A DNA stretch of 64,000 nt, taken from the NCBI GenBank assembly GCA_021234155.1, contig JAJEKV010000033.1:4011454-4075453 (forward strand), given 5' to 3'. Both the position numbers and the translations under genes were made by a program. This stretch comes from Isoetes taiwanensis (taxonomy: Eukaryota; Streptophyta; Lycopodiopsida; Isoetales; Isoetaceae). Under the pieces are notes generated by a model. It was not told the DNA's origin, made no database searches, and saw only the letters and a list, made by a program, of their open reading frames with translations. Shown piece after piece: positions 35,797-46,238 of the stretch; within the stretch, counting starts at the first letter, position 1; every line of letters starts with the position of its first letter.

Positions 35797-37548
35797 CTAG
35801 ATTGGCCTAGCATCAACTGTAGCCATCCACCTTCTCCCTAGCAGGAGATCATATATATCTGCATCTTCTCCTAAATCTGCAAAGGCAACAACAACAAAAT
35901 TGGCAGCTACAACAATGCCTTCAGTATTAACAGGAACTTTAGTCACAATTCCAACTGGTGCTATTTTAGCATTAGAAAAGGATTTTAACAAAACAGATGA
36001 CCTTTTATCTATCTCGAGCCCACATTTTTTCATAACATGATAAGGCATGATATTTAGAGGTGAACCTCCATCCAGCAACACATTGGAAAAATAATAACCT
36101 CCTAGGGTGGCTGAACACATAAATGCACCTGGGTCTTCTTCATTTTGAGCTAAAACAAGATTAGTAGCATTTGCAACACCTACACAAGCCACTGCCTCAC
36201 TAAAAGTAGTTTGTTGTAATAACTTTTTCCTATAACCAGGGGCAATTTTTAATAAGGTAAATAAGTCCACACTTACTTTGGAATTTTTCAGTAAAACGTC
36301 CAACTCATCAAGATCTTGATCTTTCTTACCATACTTTTGTTGAGGAGGTGGAGCTATTTCTTGGGGAGGAGCTTCCATGACAGGGGGTAGGGGCAATGTT
36401 GATTTCCTGTTGTTAGGCTCAGCAAGTCTATGGGTATCTCCCATACTCCTGGTTTGTACCACCATCACTTCCTCAGTCTTTGGCATTTCTGTAGCCTGCA
36501 CAAACCTTATAGAACTAGTAGATTCAGCAAACCTTACATGTGGAGTTGCCTCAGGTTTCTTTTCCCTCTCTTGCTTGGCAAAATATTCTTTGACAGAGCA
36601 CCTAAGGTCAGTATGACCAATCTCCTTGCAAAAAGCACAAACTGGACATTCCCTACCAAAATGACCTTTCTTTTTACATTTAAAACATATTTGCCAATAA
36701 CACTTATCAGCTGGGTGTGAAGTTCTGTTACAAAATACATTCAGGATAAGTTCTACCTGTTCTGCTTGCTTTGAGCTCTTTTCTTCATGCACAGCATAGA
36801 TAGGAACAGAATGGTGAGGTTCATAAGGGCCATCAGTGGCATCAGGGTAAAAGGGATCATGCTGAAAGCTATGATGTTTTTCTGGTAGGATAGAGAGCAT
36901 TTTGGTCAATTCAGTAGTTTTAGCAAAAACTTTGTAGTTGGAATCAAAACCTTCTGCAGCTTGTATCTTGATAAGCTTTCTATGAATTTCTGGTCTAGAA
37001 GATAGGCCTTTGATAAAAGAGGACACCAAAAAGAGCGTGGGGACAGTAACTTGGCATTTCTGACATCTACTCATGAAGGTGCTGAATCTCTCCTTATACT
37101 GACTAACACTTTCACCTGCATAAATGGAGAAATTTTGCAATTCATTAACAAGGTCCTTAGGAGCAGCAAGCTTTCCAAACCTGTCTAAAAACTTGGTAAC
37201 AAGATCATCCCAAGAAGTGGTTCCCATAAGCTTCTCATAAGTCAGCCAAGCACCAGCTTCATTCTCCTCTTTAAAACACTTTTCAAATTGTGAGAACTTG
37301 CATCCTTTCTTAAAGCCATAATCCCTGTAGTAATCTTCAAAAATTCTTAGAAAAGTATTAGCACTCATACTGGAATCAAAAGTAGGCAATGGGGTGGGCA
37401 CATTCAATTCAAGCTGGTAAGGTAAACCTTGAAGTAATCCAGTTGAAAAACTTGGGGGAAGAGATCTATCTCTGCAGGGTTCTGAAGTCTCATGTTCTTC
37501 CATTGATATTGGTTCTTGCTCTGCTGGAAATTTCTGCTTTGGAGCCAT
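35797..37548 (-). CDS. Element A: gag and aspartic protease
   Basis: A 583-aa ORF from the ATG at 37548. The N-terminal third is capsid-like (LTYEKLMGTTSWDDLVTKFLDRFG, FSTFMSRCQKCQV). Then come two zinc knuckles, CFKCKKKGHFGREC and CAFCKEIGHTDLRC, at about residues 290-325, then a Gln/Pro-rich linker. The C-terminal protease has VLLDGGSPLNIMP as its active-site motif (the DGGS form common in plant Tat/Athila). It ends at TAG 35797-35799, after which the same frame stays open into the RNase H-like domain. One of the longest uninterrupted ORFs in the window, so this copy is recent. Confidence 0.9.
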   Translation of the reverse strand: MAPKQKFPAEQEPISMEEHETSEPCRDRSLPPSFSTGLLQGLPYQLELNVPTPLPTFDSSMSANTFLRIFEDYYRDYGFKKGCKFSQFEKCFKEENEAGAWLTYEKLMGTTSWDDLVTKFLDRFGKLAAPKDLVNELQNFSIYAGESVSQYKERFSTFMSRCQKCQVTVPTLFLVSSFIKGLSSRPEIHRKLIKIQAAEGFDSNYKVFAKTTELTKMLSILPEKHHSFQHDPFYPDATDGPYEPHHSVPIYAVHEEKSSKQAEQVELILNVFCNRTSHPADKCYWQICFKCKKKGHFGRECPVCAFCKEIGHTDLRCSVKEYFAKQEREKKPEATPHVRFAESTSSIRFVQATEMPKTEEVMVVQTRSMGDTHRLAEPNNRKSTLPLPPVMEAPPQEIAPPPQQKYGKKDQDLDELDVLLKNSKVSVDLFTLLKIAPGYRKKLLQQTTFSEAVACVGVANATNLVLAQNEEDPGAFMCSATLGGYYFSNVLLDGGSPLNIMPYHVMKKCGLEIDKRSSVLLKSFSNAKIAPVGIVTKVPVNTEGIVVAANFVVVAFADLGEDADIYDLLLGRRWMATVDARPI

Positions 37549-38055
37549 GAGTTCTCAAAATCCAGGTAGAATCTCGGTAGAACCTCCAAAATGTTGACTC
37601 TAAACCTGGCTTAAAGGTCAACCACAAGGAACCAATTCGAGTTTTTACTCAAATTGGGGTTAGAACCTCCAGATCACTTAAGGTGATCAGTCTATGCAAG
37701 ATAATTTCAAAGACAAGTTCAAATTTTTGAAGTTCTATACCTTTCCCATTTCCAAAAACTGGCACCTTTGCCAAAACAGTTGTGGTGTTGAGATGTAGAT
37801 CGATTTGTTGAGTCAGGCACTGTAGACTTGGTCAAAAAAGTTGTAGGTAACCAACAGTAGAGTCTCTGACCGGGTCAGAAACTTAACTTGTGAGTTATTC
37901 GAGCTCAAAGTGTGGTCAAAATTTGGTCAATAGAGGTCAAATGTGGAAAACAGTGATCAGGAAATGACATTTGGAACTACCAATCATGTTTTTTGAAATT
38001 TCCAAAGCAAATAGGTTGCAGTGGTGATAGAGAAGAGAGGAAAATAGTCAAATCC
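37549..38055 (-). other. Element A leader between 5' LTR and gag
   Basis: Non-coding leader of about 0.5 kb, also present at 59180-59685. A primer-binding site should adjoin the LTR end at 38055, but no standard plant tRNA match (Met-iCAT, Asp, Lys) is evident there. Confidence 0.5.
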
Positions 38056-39507
38056 TCATTTGGAGGTGTAAAGGTATTTTTTATGGCTGGATTTGGCAAA
38101 ATACAGTCAAAACTGTGCAAACCCGAGAGCAATTTTTTTGAATTTGAGCTATACGTGGTATTTTTGGATGATTTCAACTCCCTGGGCTTACACAAGTCCT
38201 AAGAATAGCTGGCAAGTGGGCCAGAGGAATTGGGAAACACACGGAAATTTTCTATAAGATATTTTGTGGCAAGAATTGTTAAGAGAAAATATCAGAGATG
38301 GATTTGACAACTTGGCAATCAATTTGAATTGATATGAAGGTAAATATATCATGATAACAGAATATAAGGATGCTTCATAGCTTTAATCACAGGCAAATAA
38401 TCATCACAAGTCAATAAATAATTTTCGAAAGTAATGTCAACTAGATCTTGTAGATCCAATTGAGGAGAGCTCAAGAACTTCAAGGATCGTCCAGATCTTG
38501 CTCATCAATGATCAATGTAGGATCTGAATACTTCTAGGCCTTCGAAAAACTTCTGTTGTTGATCCCCTGGTATATAAGTTTGAATTTAATGATTCCGGCA
38601 TCTTAGGGCTTAGATTTAGGCTTAATATGATGCTTAAGAGCAGGGATCCAGGTTTAAGTAGGTCTTATGGTTTAAAAAACTTCGGTTCCAAATGTGATTC
38701 GAGCTTGTTTCTAGTTTTAGGTTTACAACACCGTGTATTTTCTCAAGATCTCACATACGGCCACCGTATTTCTTGAAGTATAAACCAGAATATTCCATAT
38801 TTTGTGTTTTTGAAGAGTTAAACCATGGTTTTAAGGGGTTACCCATGAAAAACATTGAAGGAGTGAGCCATTTGAGCAAAGGCAACCCTAATATTTGGGG
38901 GAATATACCAGATTTTGAGCATTATGAAGGGGAATATTCCACATAACATGGCTTTTTATGGCACAATGGTAAATAGGTATGAGGGAATTTGCAAGAACAT
39001 GGCATAGGAGGTAAAAGGGCAAAAGCTATGGGGGCAATGGTGGGAATAAATTATGGGAGAATAAGGATGTATTGGGAAAGAAAAATTAGGCAAGACATGA
39101 TAGGGTATGCAAGAGTGAACAAAAGAGAATATAAGTATGGGGAAAAATGGCTAGGAAATTTCAAGGGGTAAGAATAGAAATGGATAAGAATGGCTAGGGA
39201 ATGGAATCAAGTACCATGGGGTCTTCCAAACTTTTAACTTCCAATCTTCAAAAAATGCCTTCCAAACTTCTTAACCCAGAATCTTCTAGAGCATATTCTT
39301 GACTAAGCATTTTGACCTTAAATAAAAGTACCTCATGTGAGTTTTGAACCTTGAGCACTTGTTGACTTGAAGAATGAACACCCTTTGACCTCCATATCAA
39401 TGTTGAATGCCAAGAATCTTCCAAACTTTGACCTAGTATTCCAAGCTAAGTTGACCTAGTTTTGAATGCATAGATCACAATTAGCATGTTGCCCTTTGGG
39501 GGCAACA
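38056..39507 (-). repeat. 5' LTR of element A
   Basis: Pairs with 30036-31484. It shares most diagnostic bases with 59686-61135, so those two are copies of the same LTR through the regional duplication. A local cluster of differences from both other LTRs (about 38685-38765) sits at CAG/CTG sites. Confidence 0.85.
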
Positions 39508-39672
39508 ACCAATGCCACATAACATCATATCATGATAATCATCAAAATAACATCTAACCTAATCATACATATCTAACTTACAGTTAGGGTTCCTTGATTA
39601 GGGTTCAAGATGTTGAATAAGGGTTCTAGGATGGCTCTACTCTAGATATGAAAATAATTGACTCATCTGGAG
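39508..39672 (-). mobile_element. Repeat B, right part after the element A insertion
   Basis: Aligns with 14200-14355 of the older B copy, including ATAACATCTAA and ATGGCTCTACT. It resumes about 80 bp further along B than the point where B stops at 30035, so bases were lost on insertion. It ends abruptly at GACTCATCTGG, where the protease end of element C begins. Confidence 0.65.
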
Positions 39673-42167
39673 AAGAGGGGTGACGCCTTGAGGGCGCGTG
39701 ATATGGCCATTAGCCAACTTGATGTCATAGGGGCACGATAGAGTTGTTTGATGCCAAATTGCTTCCTCGCTTGTCTCTGTAATAAGGTTGATAGCACTAC
39801 CTCCATCAATTTGAACGTGATTGATCGGCTGGTTGCCCACCGTGGCATGCACCGTGGGTGTTGAAGTAGCCACCGCTCCTACCAGAATAGTGGGAAGGGG
39901 CAAATGTTCTTTGAGAGCGGACGCGAGTTTAAGAATAGTGGCAAGGCTTAAAGGAATCTTGATTTTTGCGAGCTCTTCTTGAAGTTCCAAGGAACATGAG
40001 AAAATGGATCAACAGGATCCAAAGGGGCAGAGTCCGAGGCAAGAAAGCCGAAACTTCCTTGAGGAGCTCCACCTTTGCAAAGAATATTGGGATACCTACC
40101 GAGAGCGTGGGCTTTTGGATGAGGAAGGTGTCTCCTGACGCTGCTGAGCACGCGTGGTGGCATGAACATTCGCAAGCGTGCGGCCTTCAGCAGCTTGCAT
40201 GAGCTTGAGAATACTGTGTCTCACTTTGGGCATGACATGGGGCATGAGTTTATCGAGATCGTGCACAAAATGGACCTTGCGTGGTTCTTCATGTGGAATC
40301 ATGTCGACAGCAAACGCAGTTGCGTGTCGTGAGGTATGATCGTCAAGGGACGGGAGGCCTTGGTCTGGCGAGAAACCAAACCAACCCAATTTGACTGCTG
40401 CACCAGAGGATTGAGAGCCTGATAAATTTCTTCTTGAGCTTGTTGATTCAGAAGAATGGAGGACGACGCTGCTTGCTGAGGTCTCTATTGTTGAGGTGGC
40501 CGTGGTGGCTTTCTCAGAACAGAACGTGGGCCTTGTTTGCCATTGGCAACCCATAGTTGATAAGCAGTGAGTCGGACTGAAGCAGTTTGATTTGTTCCGG
40601 GAAGTTGAACTTGGACTTGCGGGAGCTGAGGGCATGCCGTGGTGGTATGACCCCATTCTTGGCAGTGATAACACTGAGCCTTGGAAGGATCAAAAGGTTG
40701 ACGAGGGCCTTGACCCTGAGATTGCTGAGGTTGCTGAGATTGTTGATATTGCTGAGGCGGGTATAATTGTTGCTGCTGTGGCATGGTATGCACCTGGAAA
40801 ACCATTTTCTGTCTGAAGGATGTGGGATGTGAACGTGTACACTCTTCAGTGGCATGATTGCACATGTTGCACCGTTTACAATGAGGAGGACCATTGGTGG
40901 AGTTGCATTCATTGACAAGGTGACCTTGATATTTACAGATGTGGCACCAAATCTGAGTGCGTTGAGGGGCAGATTGTTGTGGCTGAACCGCATTCTGAGA
41001 GACCATGACGGGAGGCATGAAAGCCAGTTCCGTGCGGGCAACACCTCGTGAGGAGACGTTGACTGAGTGGTTGACTAATTCGATAGCCTGCTCCAAAGTC
41101 TTGGGACGCAGGTACTCGGTCATGAGACAAATGGCAGGAGGAAGGCCTTGCAGAAACCAGACAAGAATTTGGCTTTGCGTGGGGTACTCCTGGAGCTTGC
41201 TGACCAGAATATGAAGGCGATCCGCGAAGTCACGGGCAGACTCCGTGGGTTGTTGCTGAAGATCATTGAGTTGTTTTAGCAGAAGTTGATCATCGTCCGT
41301 GGTGCCATAATGGGAGAGAAACGCAGTCTTCATCTCGTGCCAGTTTTGTTTCCAATGGCTTTTATTGGCCATGAGCCACTAATGAGGGGCGCCTCGCAGT
41401 GTGGTGGAAAAAATGTGGAACTTGAGTTGAGGTTGAGCGTGGCTATTGAGGATAGCCAGCGCCTCAAATTCCTCCATCTGAGCTTGTGCACTTTGATCCA
41501 GAGGCTTCCCTTTAGTATTTCCAAAGGTGGGATACGTGAGCTTGAGATTTTGAACAGGAGATGGAGGCGGTCCTTGCGCATAGACAGGTGGAGCATAAGC
41601 AGGAACATAGCTTTGTGGTATAGCCGTGGGCTGGGAACAAGGCGGCATAGGAACAGAAAAACCCAGAGGGCCAGAGAGAGGAGCATCCTGTGGCGAAGGA
41701 CCATGTGAGCCCTCCTCATTAAGCTTGAGATCAGTGAGATTGTAGACTGGGAGTGCATGCTGAAAAGATGGGAAGGTCTGATATTCATGGACATGGGGAG
41801 GGTCGAAAGAAACATGAGGGTAGCCCATCCCTGCAGGGGGAGAAGAAGGTTGCGAAGGCAGAGGGGTGTGACCTGAGGGGATATGAATGTAGGTGCTTTC
41901 TGGGGTTTGGAAGTAATGAGGAGTGGGCTGAACGGGTGTATGATGTGGCGACTGGGGTTGAGAGCAATGTTTACATACAGGGGGAGACCCTGGGCGAGAA
42001 TGAACACGAGGAGTAGGCGGTGCCGACTGTGCTGGTGAGCGGACACCTCCTTCAATATCATAATCAGTGTCGTACATGTCTCGAGCAGCTTCGCGACGTT
42101 GATGGCGCTCCAAGCGAGCCGCCGTTTGGCAAAGAAGTTCTTCAGGAGTGAAAGCACGAGCAGACAT
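39673..42167 (-). pseudogene. Element C gag-protease polyprotein interrupted by TAG codons
   Basis: From the ATG at 42167: an N-terminal Pro/His/Gln-rich part (42167-41379), TAG, then a capsid-like part and three zinc-knuckle motifs (41372-40485: CHICKYQGHLVNEC, CKRCNMCNHATEEC, CYHCQEWGHTTTAC), TAG at 40485, then a spacer and the protease start (NHVQIDGGSAINLI, near 39780-39840). The first two parts and, in the second copy (62860-61289), the second and third parts are in the same frame. No RT, RNase H or integrase follows: the protease runs into repeat B. It resembles a gag-only, non-autonomous retroelement or a deletion derivative. Confidence 0.75.
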
Positions 42168-42251
42168 AGTGAAGAGAAGGAAAGAAGAAAGATCAGACCC
42201 GACAGCGGCGACATTGTTTAGGGTCTGGGTTCGGGATCTCCTGTAAGACAA

Positions 42252-42745
42252 CCCTCTGTGAGGACCCTTGAATCAAACAGGAGAATCCTAGCTGAGTGTC
42301 ACGTGGGATTTTGCAAAGGAACAGAAAGAGTAAAATAGGAAAGAACAAACAACAAACAGTGAAGAGAATAATGCTTTATTGATATCACTGAGTGTATATG
42401 AGCTCTCGAAAATCGAGAGAAAAACTAGATACAAGGACTAAAACTCATCTAGAAAACTGAGTTCTATCTCTACTCATATATATAGTACAACGGCCTTGGG
42501 CCCAAAATAGGTGTTTGGTAGATCTCGCTACCAACTCCTTGATCAAAGCCTGATTTTCAGGAATTCTGGCAGTGCCTTCTTTACGTGCCTGGAATCACGT
42601 TGTACTTCTGCAGAGCCGTCATTTATCTGTTCTCTATCTCTTCTTCGGCGTGGTCTTCGGCGAGGGTCTACTTCCTGATGGTTGACCTGGACCTGATGCC
42701 TTATTCCTGCCCTGCTCCGTGGTTTTCATGAATAGTCTTATACCT
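42252..42745 (-). repeat. Probable 5' LTR/leader of element C
   Basis: Non-coding block upstream of the C gag. On the minus strand it carries a TATA-like tract (TATATATATGAG, about 42476) and, about 100 bases on, an AATAAAGC signal (42372), the order expected in an LTR. The same block starts again at the window end (63840-64000). No 3' partner is visible. Confidence 0.5.
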
Positions 42746-43562
42746 GGACGTACATGACTAACATCCACGGTTATTTTAGCAGAAGGCATCATTGATAGTA
42801 AGCCCTATGTAGTCCTCATAGATACAGGTAGCTCGCACAACTTGCATCTCCAAGGTTGGCTGCCTTAATGAAGACCAAGACCCTTAAGTCCAAACCCAGG
42901 CTGATCGGTATAGCAAGTGGTGCAATTCGCTACATCAAGGGAAAGAGAATCAACTTTGATATAGACCTCAGTAGAACCAAATGGACTATAGGAGCAGAGG
43001 TAATGTATATTGGTAAATACAACCTCATAGTGGGAATGGAGTTCTTGAAGCCATCTAAAGTCATGATTGACTGTGACAAGCACAAAATCTCCATCACAGC
43101 ACCCGACAAAAACCACTTTGTAGTTAAAGGTAAGAAAGTCCTTTCAGCCATGCAATGTATCTCTTTGAAGCAATTGCAGAAAAGCTTAATAAAGAAAAAG
43201 GTGGAATATATTCTTAGACTAGAGGCAATTGAGCCGGGTCAGGAAAAGCAAGCGGAGCCAAGCTTGAATCAGTTGCCCAGGCCAGTAGCAAGGCTAATCA
43301 AGGAGTTCCATGATGTGTTTTTGGATGAAATCCGTGAGTTTCTGCCCTATAGGGGGCATCAGATGCTAAGTTTACCAGCAAGACCCCCTACAGGATAAGC
43401 ACCCCAGAGCTAGTTGAGCTCAAGAAGCAAGTGCAAAAATCGCTTGAACTCAGATTCATCAGGGCAAGCGTATCACCCTTTGGGGCACCCATTCTCTTTG
43501 TAAAGAAGAAGGATGGAAGTCGAAGGATGTGTATAGATTACCGTCAGTTGAACAAGCATATG
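42746..43562 (+). pseudogene. Ty3/gypsy element E fragment: protease to RT start
   Basis: Plus-strand reading: a protease motif VLIDTGSSHNL at about 42810-42845, a spacer ORF at 42856-43398 (KRINFDIDLSRTKW, IGKYNLIVGMEFLKP), then the RT start with [16 protein letters not shown] and [13 protein letters not shown] up to 43560. RT is cut off there by element D. The family is the same as element F on the other strand. One frame change lies near 43380. Confidence 0.8.
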
Positions 43563-43652
43563 TGACGACCATACGAATATTTGTATTATATGAACATTAT
43601 ACTCGTACGTACAAAAGATGGTCGTCACACGGATGCAAAAGAATAGTTGCAC

Positions 43653-43718
43653 AAGACAGGGTTTGAACTCGCAACCTTCTTGTTGCGAGTCACACACCCT
43701 TGCCAAGTGCGCTACCAA
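43653..43718 (-). other. tRNA-like sequence (A and B boxes)
   Basis: On the minus strand TAGCGCACTTGG (43703-43714) matches an A box and GTTCAAACCC (43659-43668) a B box, about 35 nt apart as in tRNA genes. Acceptor-stem pairing is not evident, so it is more likely a tRNA-derived SINE head or tRNA pseudogene than a working tRNA. It sits in the LTR-like head of element D. Confidence 0.5.
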
Positions 43719-44151
43719 TATTTGTTGAAGATATTCTTTCACGTCTTTCTCATATGTGGGAAGAGGTTCTAGAATATTCTAGAACCTAAATGCATGCGCG
43801 ACACTTGGAGCGATCTCATCCATTAGAGTGGCGCGATCCTGACCGTTGGCCTAGATATATATGGAGGCACCTCCTTCTTGTCGAACCATTCCAGTTCAAC
43901 GCCAGTCTTGAGCCTTCTAGGCATCGTCTTGTGTTCCTGCTTGCCTTCGGGCCATTGTATTCTTGATTCCTGTTTGTATATCAGATTCTTTGCCGATCTT
44001 GACATATTTCTTCTGTATTTCTTGCATATTCTCCACGTATTTTCCTTGTTTTCGCGTAGGTTCATGATAGTTTGAACCGGATTCCCTTACCGGTTTTTGC
44101 CTGCTCTGATTCTAAGCATTTGTTTTGCTCATATTTGGTGATTTTATATCT

Positions 44152-44960
44152 ATGGAGGAGGTTTTAACTTTATTACAGCAGGTCTAGCAGCTTGTTCAAG
44201 TATGCCAACAGTTGCAGTTGGACAATAAAGAGCTTAAGGAACGTATTGCTTCACATGAATCTGCCTCTAGCTCAGGATTGAGGCTATCAGAGCCTAAGAT
44301 CGGCTTGCCAGGGAGGTTTGATGGCACTCAGTCCAAGCTCTGTGGTTTTTTGAATCAGATCAGGCTTGTGATTCAGCTCCATCCTCATAGATACCCCACG
44401 GCCCAAGAACAAGTGGGGCTGATTGGTTCTCTTCTCATAGGGCCAGCTCTAAGTTGGTTTGCTCCTTTATTGGAGAAAGGAGCCCCAGAGTTGCAAGATT
44501 TTGCTGCTTTCACTGCAGAGCTCGAGGCATGCTTTGGAGACACCGATCGTCAGCGCATAGCAGTCACAAAACTCTGCAATCTAAGGCAAGGCTCGTCGGC
44601 CAAATTTACATGCATCGAATTTTCACAAATTGCAAGAAATACCGCACTGGATGATGTTGCACTTCGAGATTGTTTTTGAAGGGGGTTACGAGAGGATGTG
44701 AAAGATATGCTGTTGTCTATGGAGGACCCTCAGACTTTGGAAGAAGCCATCAGATTTGCAGTTCGATGTGATAATCGGCTCTTCGAACGTAGGAAAGAGA
44801 GACGTAGTCAGGTCTTCCCAATCACACAAGCGCCTATAGCTACGTCCCCTCCCGTGTCATCAAGTAGAATCCAAAGAAGTCGGGACCTGAGCCTATCGCA
44901 TCGACGGGCGATTCGAGGACCTTTATCCGCCACCGAGAAGCGAAGGTGGGAGAGAGGCTA
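44152..44960 (+). pseudogene. Element D gag
   Basis: From ATG 44152 there is a short start, a TAG at 44185-44187 within a Gln-rich stretch, a coiled-coil-like segment, then a capsid domain (PGRFDGTQSKLCGFLNQI, GPALSWFAPLLE, FTAELEACFGDTD, about 44300-44560) like Ty3/gypsy gags with the FDG...F..Q pattern. A TGA at about 44676 interrupts it before LREDVKDMLLSMEDPQTLEEAI. No zinc knuckle is preserved. Confidence 0.75.
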
Positions 44961-45163
44961 ACCTTTGCCTCTCTTCGTGGAGGAGCCGCCATATTGCTCG
45001 TGGATGCCCTATAAAGCGCCCAAACCAAATGAAAAAAACTTCGGGGCCGGTCCGAGTCGTAGGAGTCTCTCGTCCGGGTCCCTTTTCTCGAACTCCTTCC
45101 ACGCTTCTTGACATGTTTATTCCATCTGGATAAGGTCGCAAGGCATTCTTCATCCCTATATCA

Positions 45164-45457
45164 TTGAAATCAGAAGTTGGAGGATTGCAAGTGTTGGCGC
45201 AACTTGATTGTGGTGCAAATGCTTGCTTTATGGATAGTGCGTTCACCAGTAAGCACGCCATCCCTAGAAGCAAAGTTGAGCATCCTGGTTCTGTCGAAGT
45301 GATTGATGGACGGGAGATCTCCTCGGGTGCAGTCACAAAATGTACTGCGCCTCTTCAAGTTTTGTTCAAGGGAGTTTCTTGTAGTATTTCCTTCAATCTC
45401 ATTGCTAGTCCTCTAGGGGCAACAAAAAAAAGGGGGAAGGGGGAACATAATGTATAA
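45164..45457 (+). pseudogene. Element D aspartic protease
   Basis: A 97-aa reading with AQLDCGANACFMDSAFTSKH, the gypsy protease active-site block (DSGA form altered to DCGA), followed by the flap-like part (SVEVIDGREI). The frame then runs into a polypurine tract and stops. Separated from gag by about 200 bases with frame loss. Confidence 0.7.
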
Positions 45458-46238
45458 GGGAAAGTCCCTTCGAGCTTGATTCCGGAGGGTCAACCCAGGC
45501 TGGAATCAAGCCCGGAGGGACTTTGGCATAGCGTAGAGGGCGACTGGACCCATATGCCACATGTCCGCTTGCAGGTGGAAATCTCAGAAAAGCAGATAAA
45601 AATAGCAAGAAAGTGGCATAAAAAGTCAGAAAGTGGAGTAAGAAGCGGCGGAATGCAGAGTAAGATGTTGCACAATTTTTCAGACATAGAAAAGGTGACA
45701 CATGTCACCTATTCATTGGATGAGATGGCTGGATTAGGCCCAACAATCCTTTACGTAGGATATAACCATGCATTAATGATGGAGTATTAGCTTCTTCTAG
45801 GGCTTGATGGAAAAGGTTAAGAGCACAGAGCTCTGCAACTCAATTCGTGGATTTTGCTTCTACAACAGATGGATGGTTTTGCACAATGTTAGATAGATGG
45901 ATCTTTTTGCAGGGTCTTGGTCGAGCTTGGAAATAGTAGTTAGGTGCTGGGCCCTAGAACTGTAATGTAACCGATGATTCGAAAATGTAAAACTTGTGTT
46001 AATATGCTCGGCCTTGGAATTGTACAACTTTGCAACTGTAAATGTAAAACTTGTGTTACTGTTTGTACAACCCTGTTAATTTTGAGGTGCACGGAATTTG
46101 CTTTCCCTTTTCCATTCCCTCTTCCTTTATCAGACGGAATTTGCGACCCATTTTCCATATGTATTATATGGCATTCATACATTTCGAAGTGCAAGTTCGA
46201 TAATCGTATTCTGAGTGTAGGAGCTTAGCTGCTTTAAA
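45452..46238 (+). other. DPH6 upstream region
   Basis: No coding sequence. The first half may include remnants of element D after its polypurine tract. The last 200-300 bases precede the DPH6 start codon and should hold its promoter and 5' UTR. No unambiguous TATA box or other motif can be assigned. Confidence 0.4.

Larger units (their letters stand above)
30036..39507 (-). mobile_element. Ty3/gypsy retrotransposon A (Tat/Athila-like), nearly complete
   Basis: LTRs at 30036-31484 (3') and 38056-39507 (5') are nearly identical: I count roughly a dozen base differences outside clusters at CAG/CTG sites. Coding order on the minus strand: gag-PR (37548-35797), an RNase H-like domain (35694 to about 35200), RT (35284-34142), a degenerate RNase H (34126-33440) and a decayed integrase (about 33430-32590). 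The LTR outer end at 39507 is TG-type on the minus strand. The left LTR end lacks a CA terminus, and about 80 bp of the host B repeat is missing there, so the left edge is probably a small deletion. An extra RNase H related to the Tat 'archaeal-type' domain, and a DGGS protease motif, point to the Tat lineage. Confidence 0.85.
43563..45451 (+). mobile_element. Retroelement D: LTR-like head, gag and protease only
   Basis: Starts TGTGACGACC right where the E RT is broken. The head (43563-44150) includes a TATA-like GATATATATGG at about 43853. A gag ORF follows from 44152, then a protease, then a polypurine tract (45424-45445) directly after the protease. pol is absent, so this is an internally deleted or gag-only element. 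No matching 3' LTR was found after the polypurine tract, which leaves the right border uncertain. Confidence 0.6.

Noticed and set aside
38989-39171. 60-aa ORF conserved in all three A LTRs
   Set aside because: LTR copies are nearly identical, so conservation is not evidence of coding; no family similarity.
41753-42016. Plus-strand ORF inside element C (also at 63377-63640)
   Set aside because: Opposite-strand shadow of the Pro/His-rich gag; conserved in both copies only because the DNA is duplicated.
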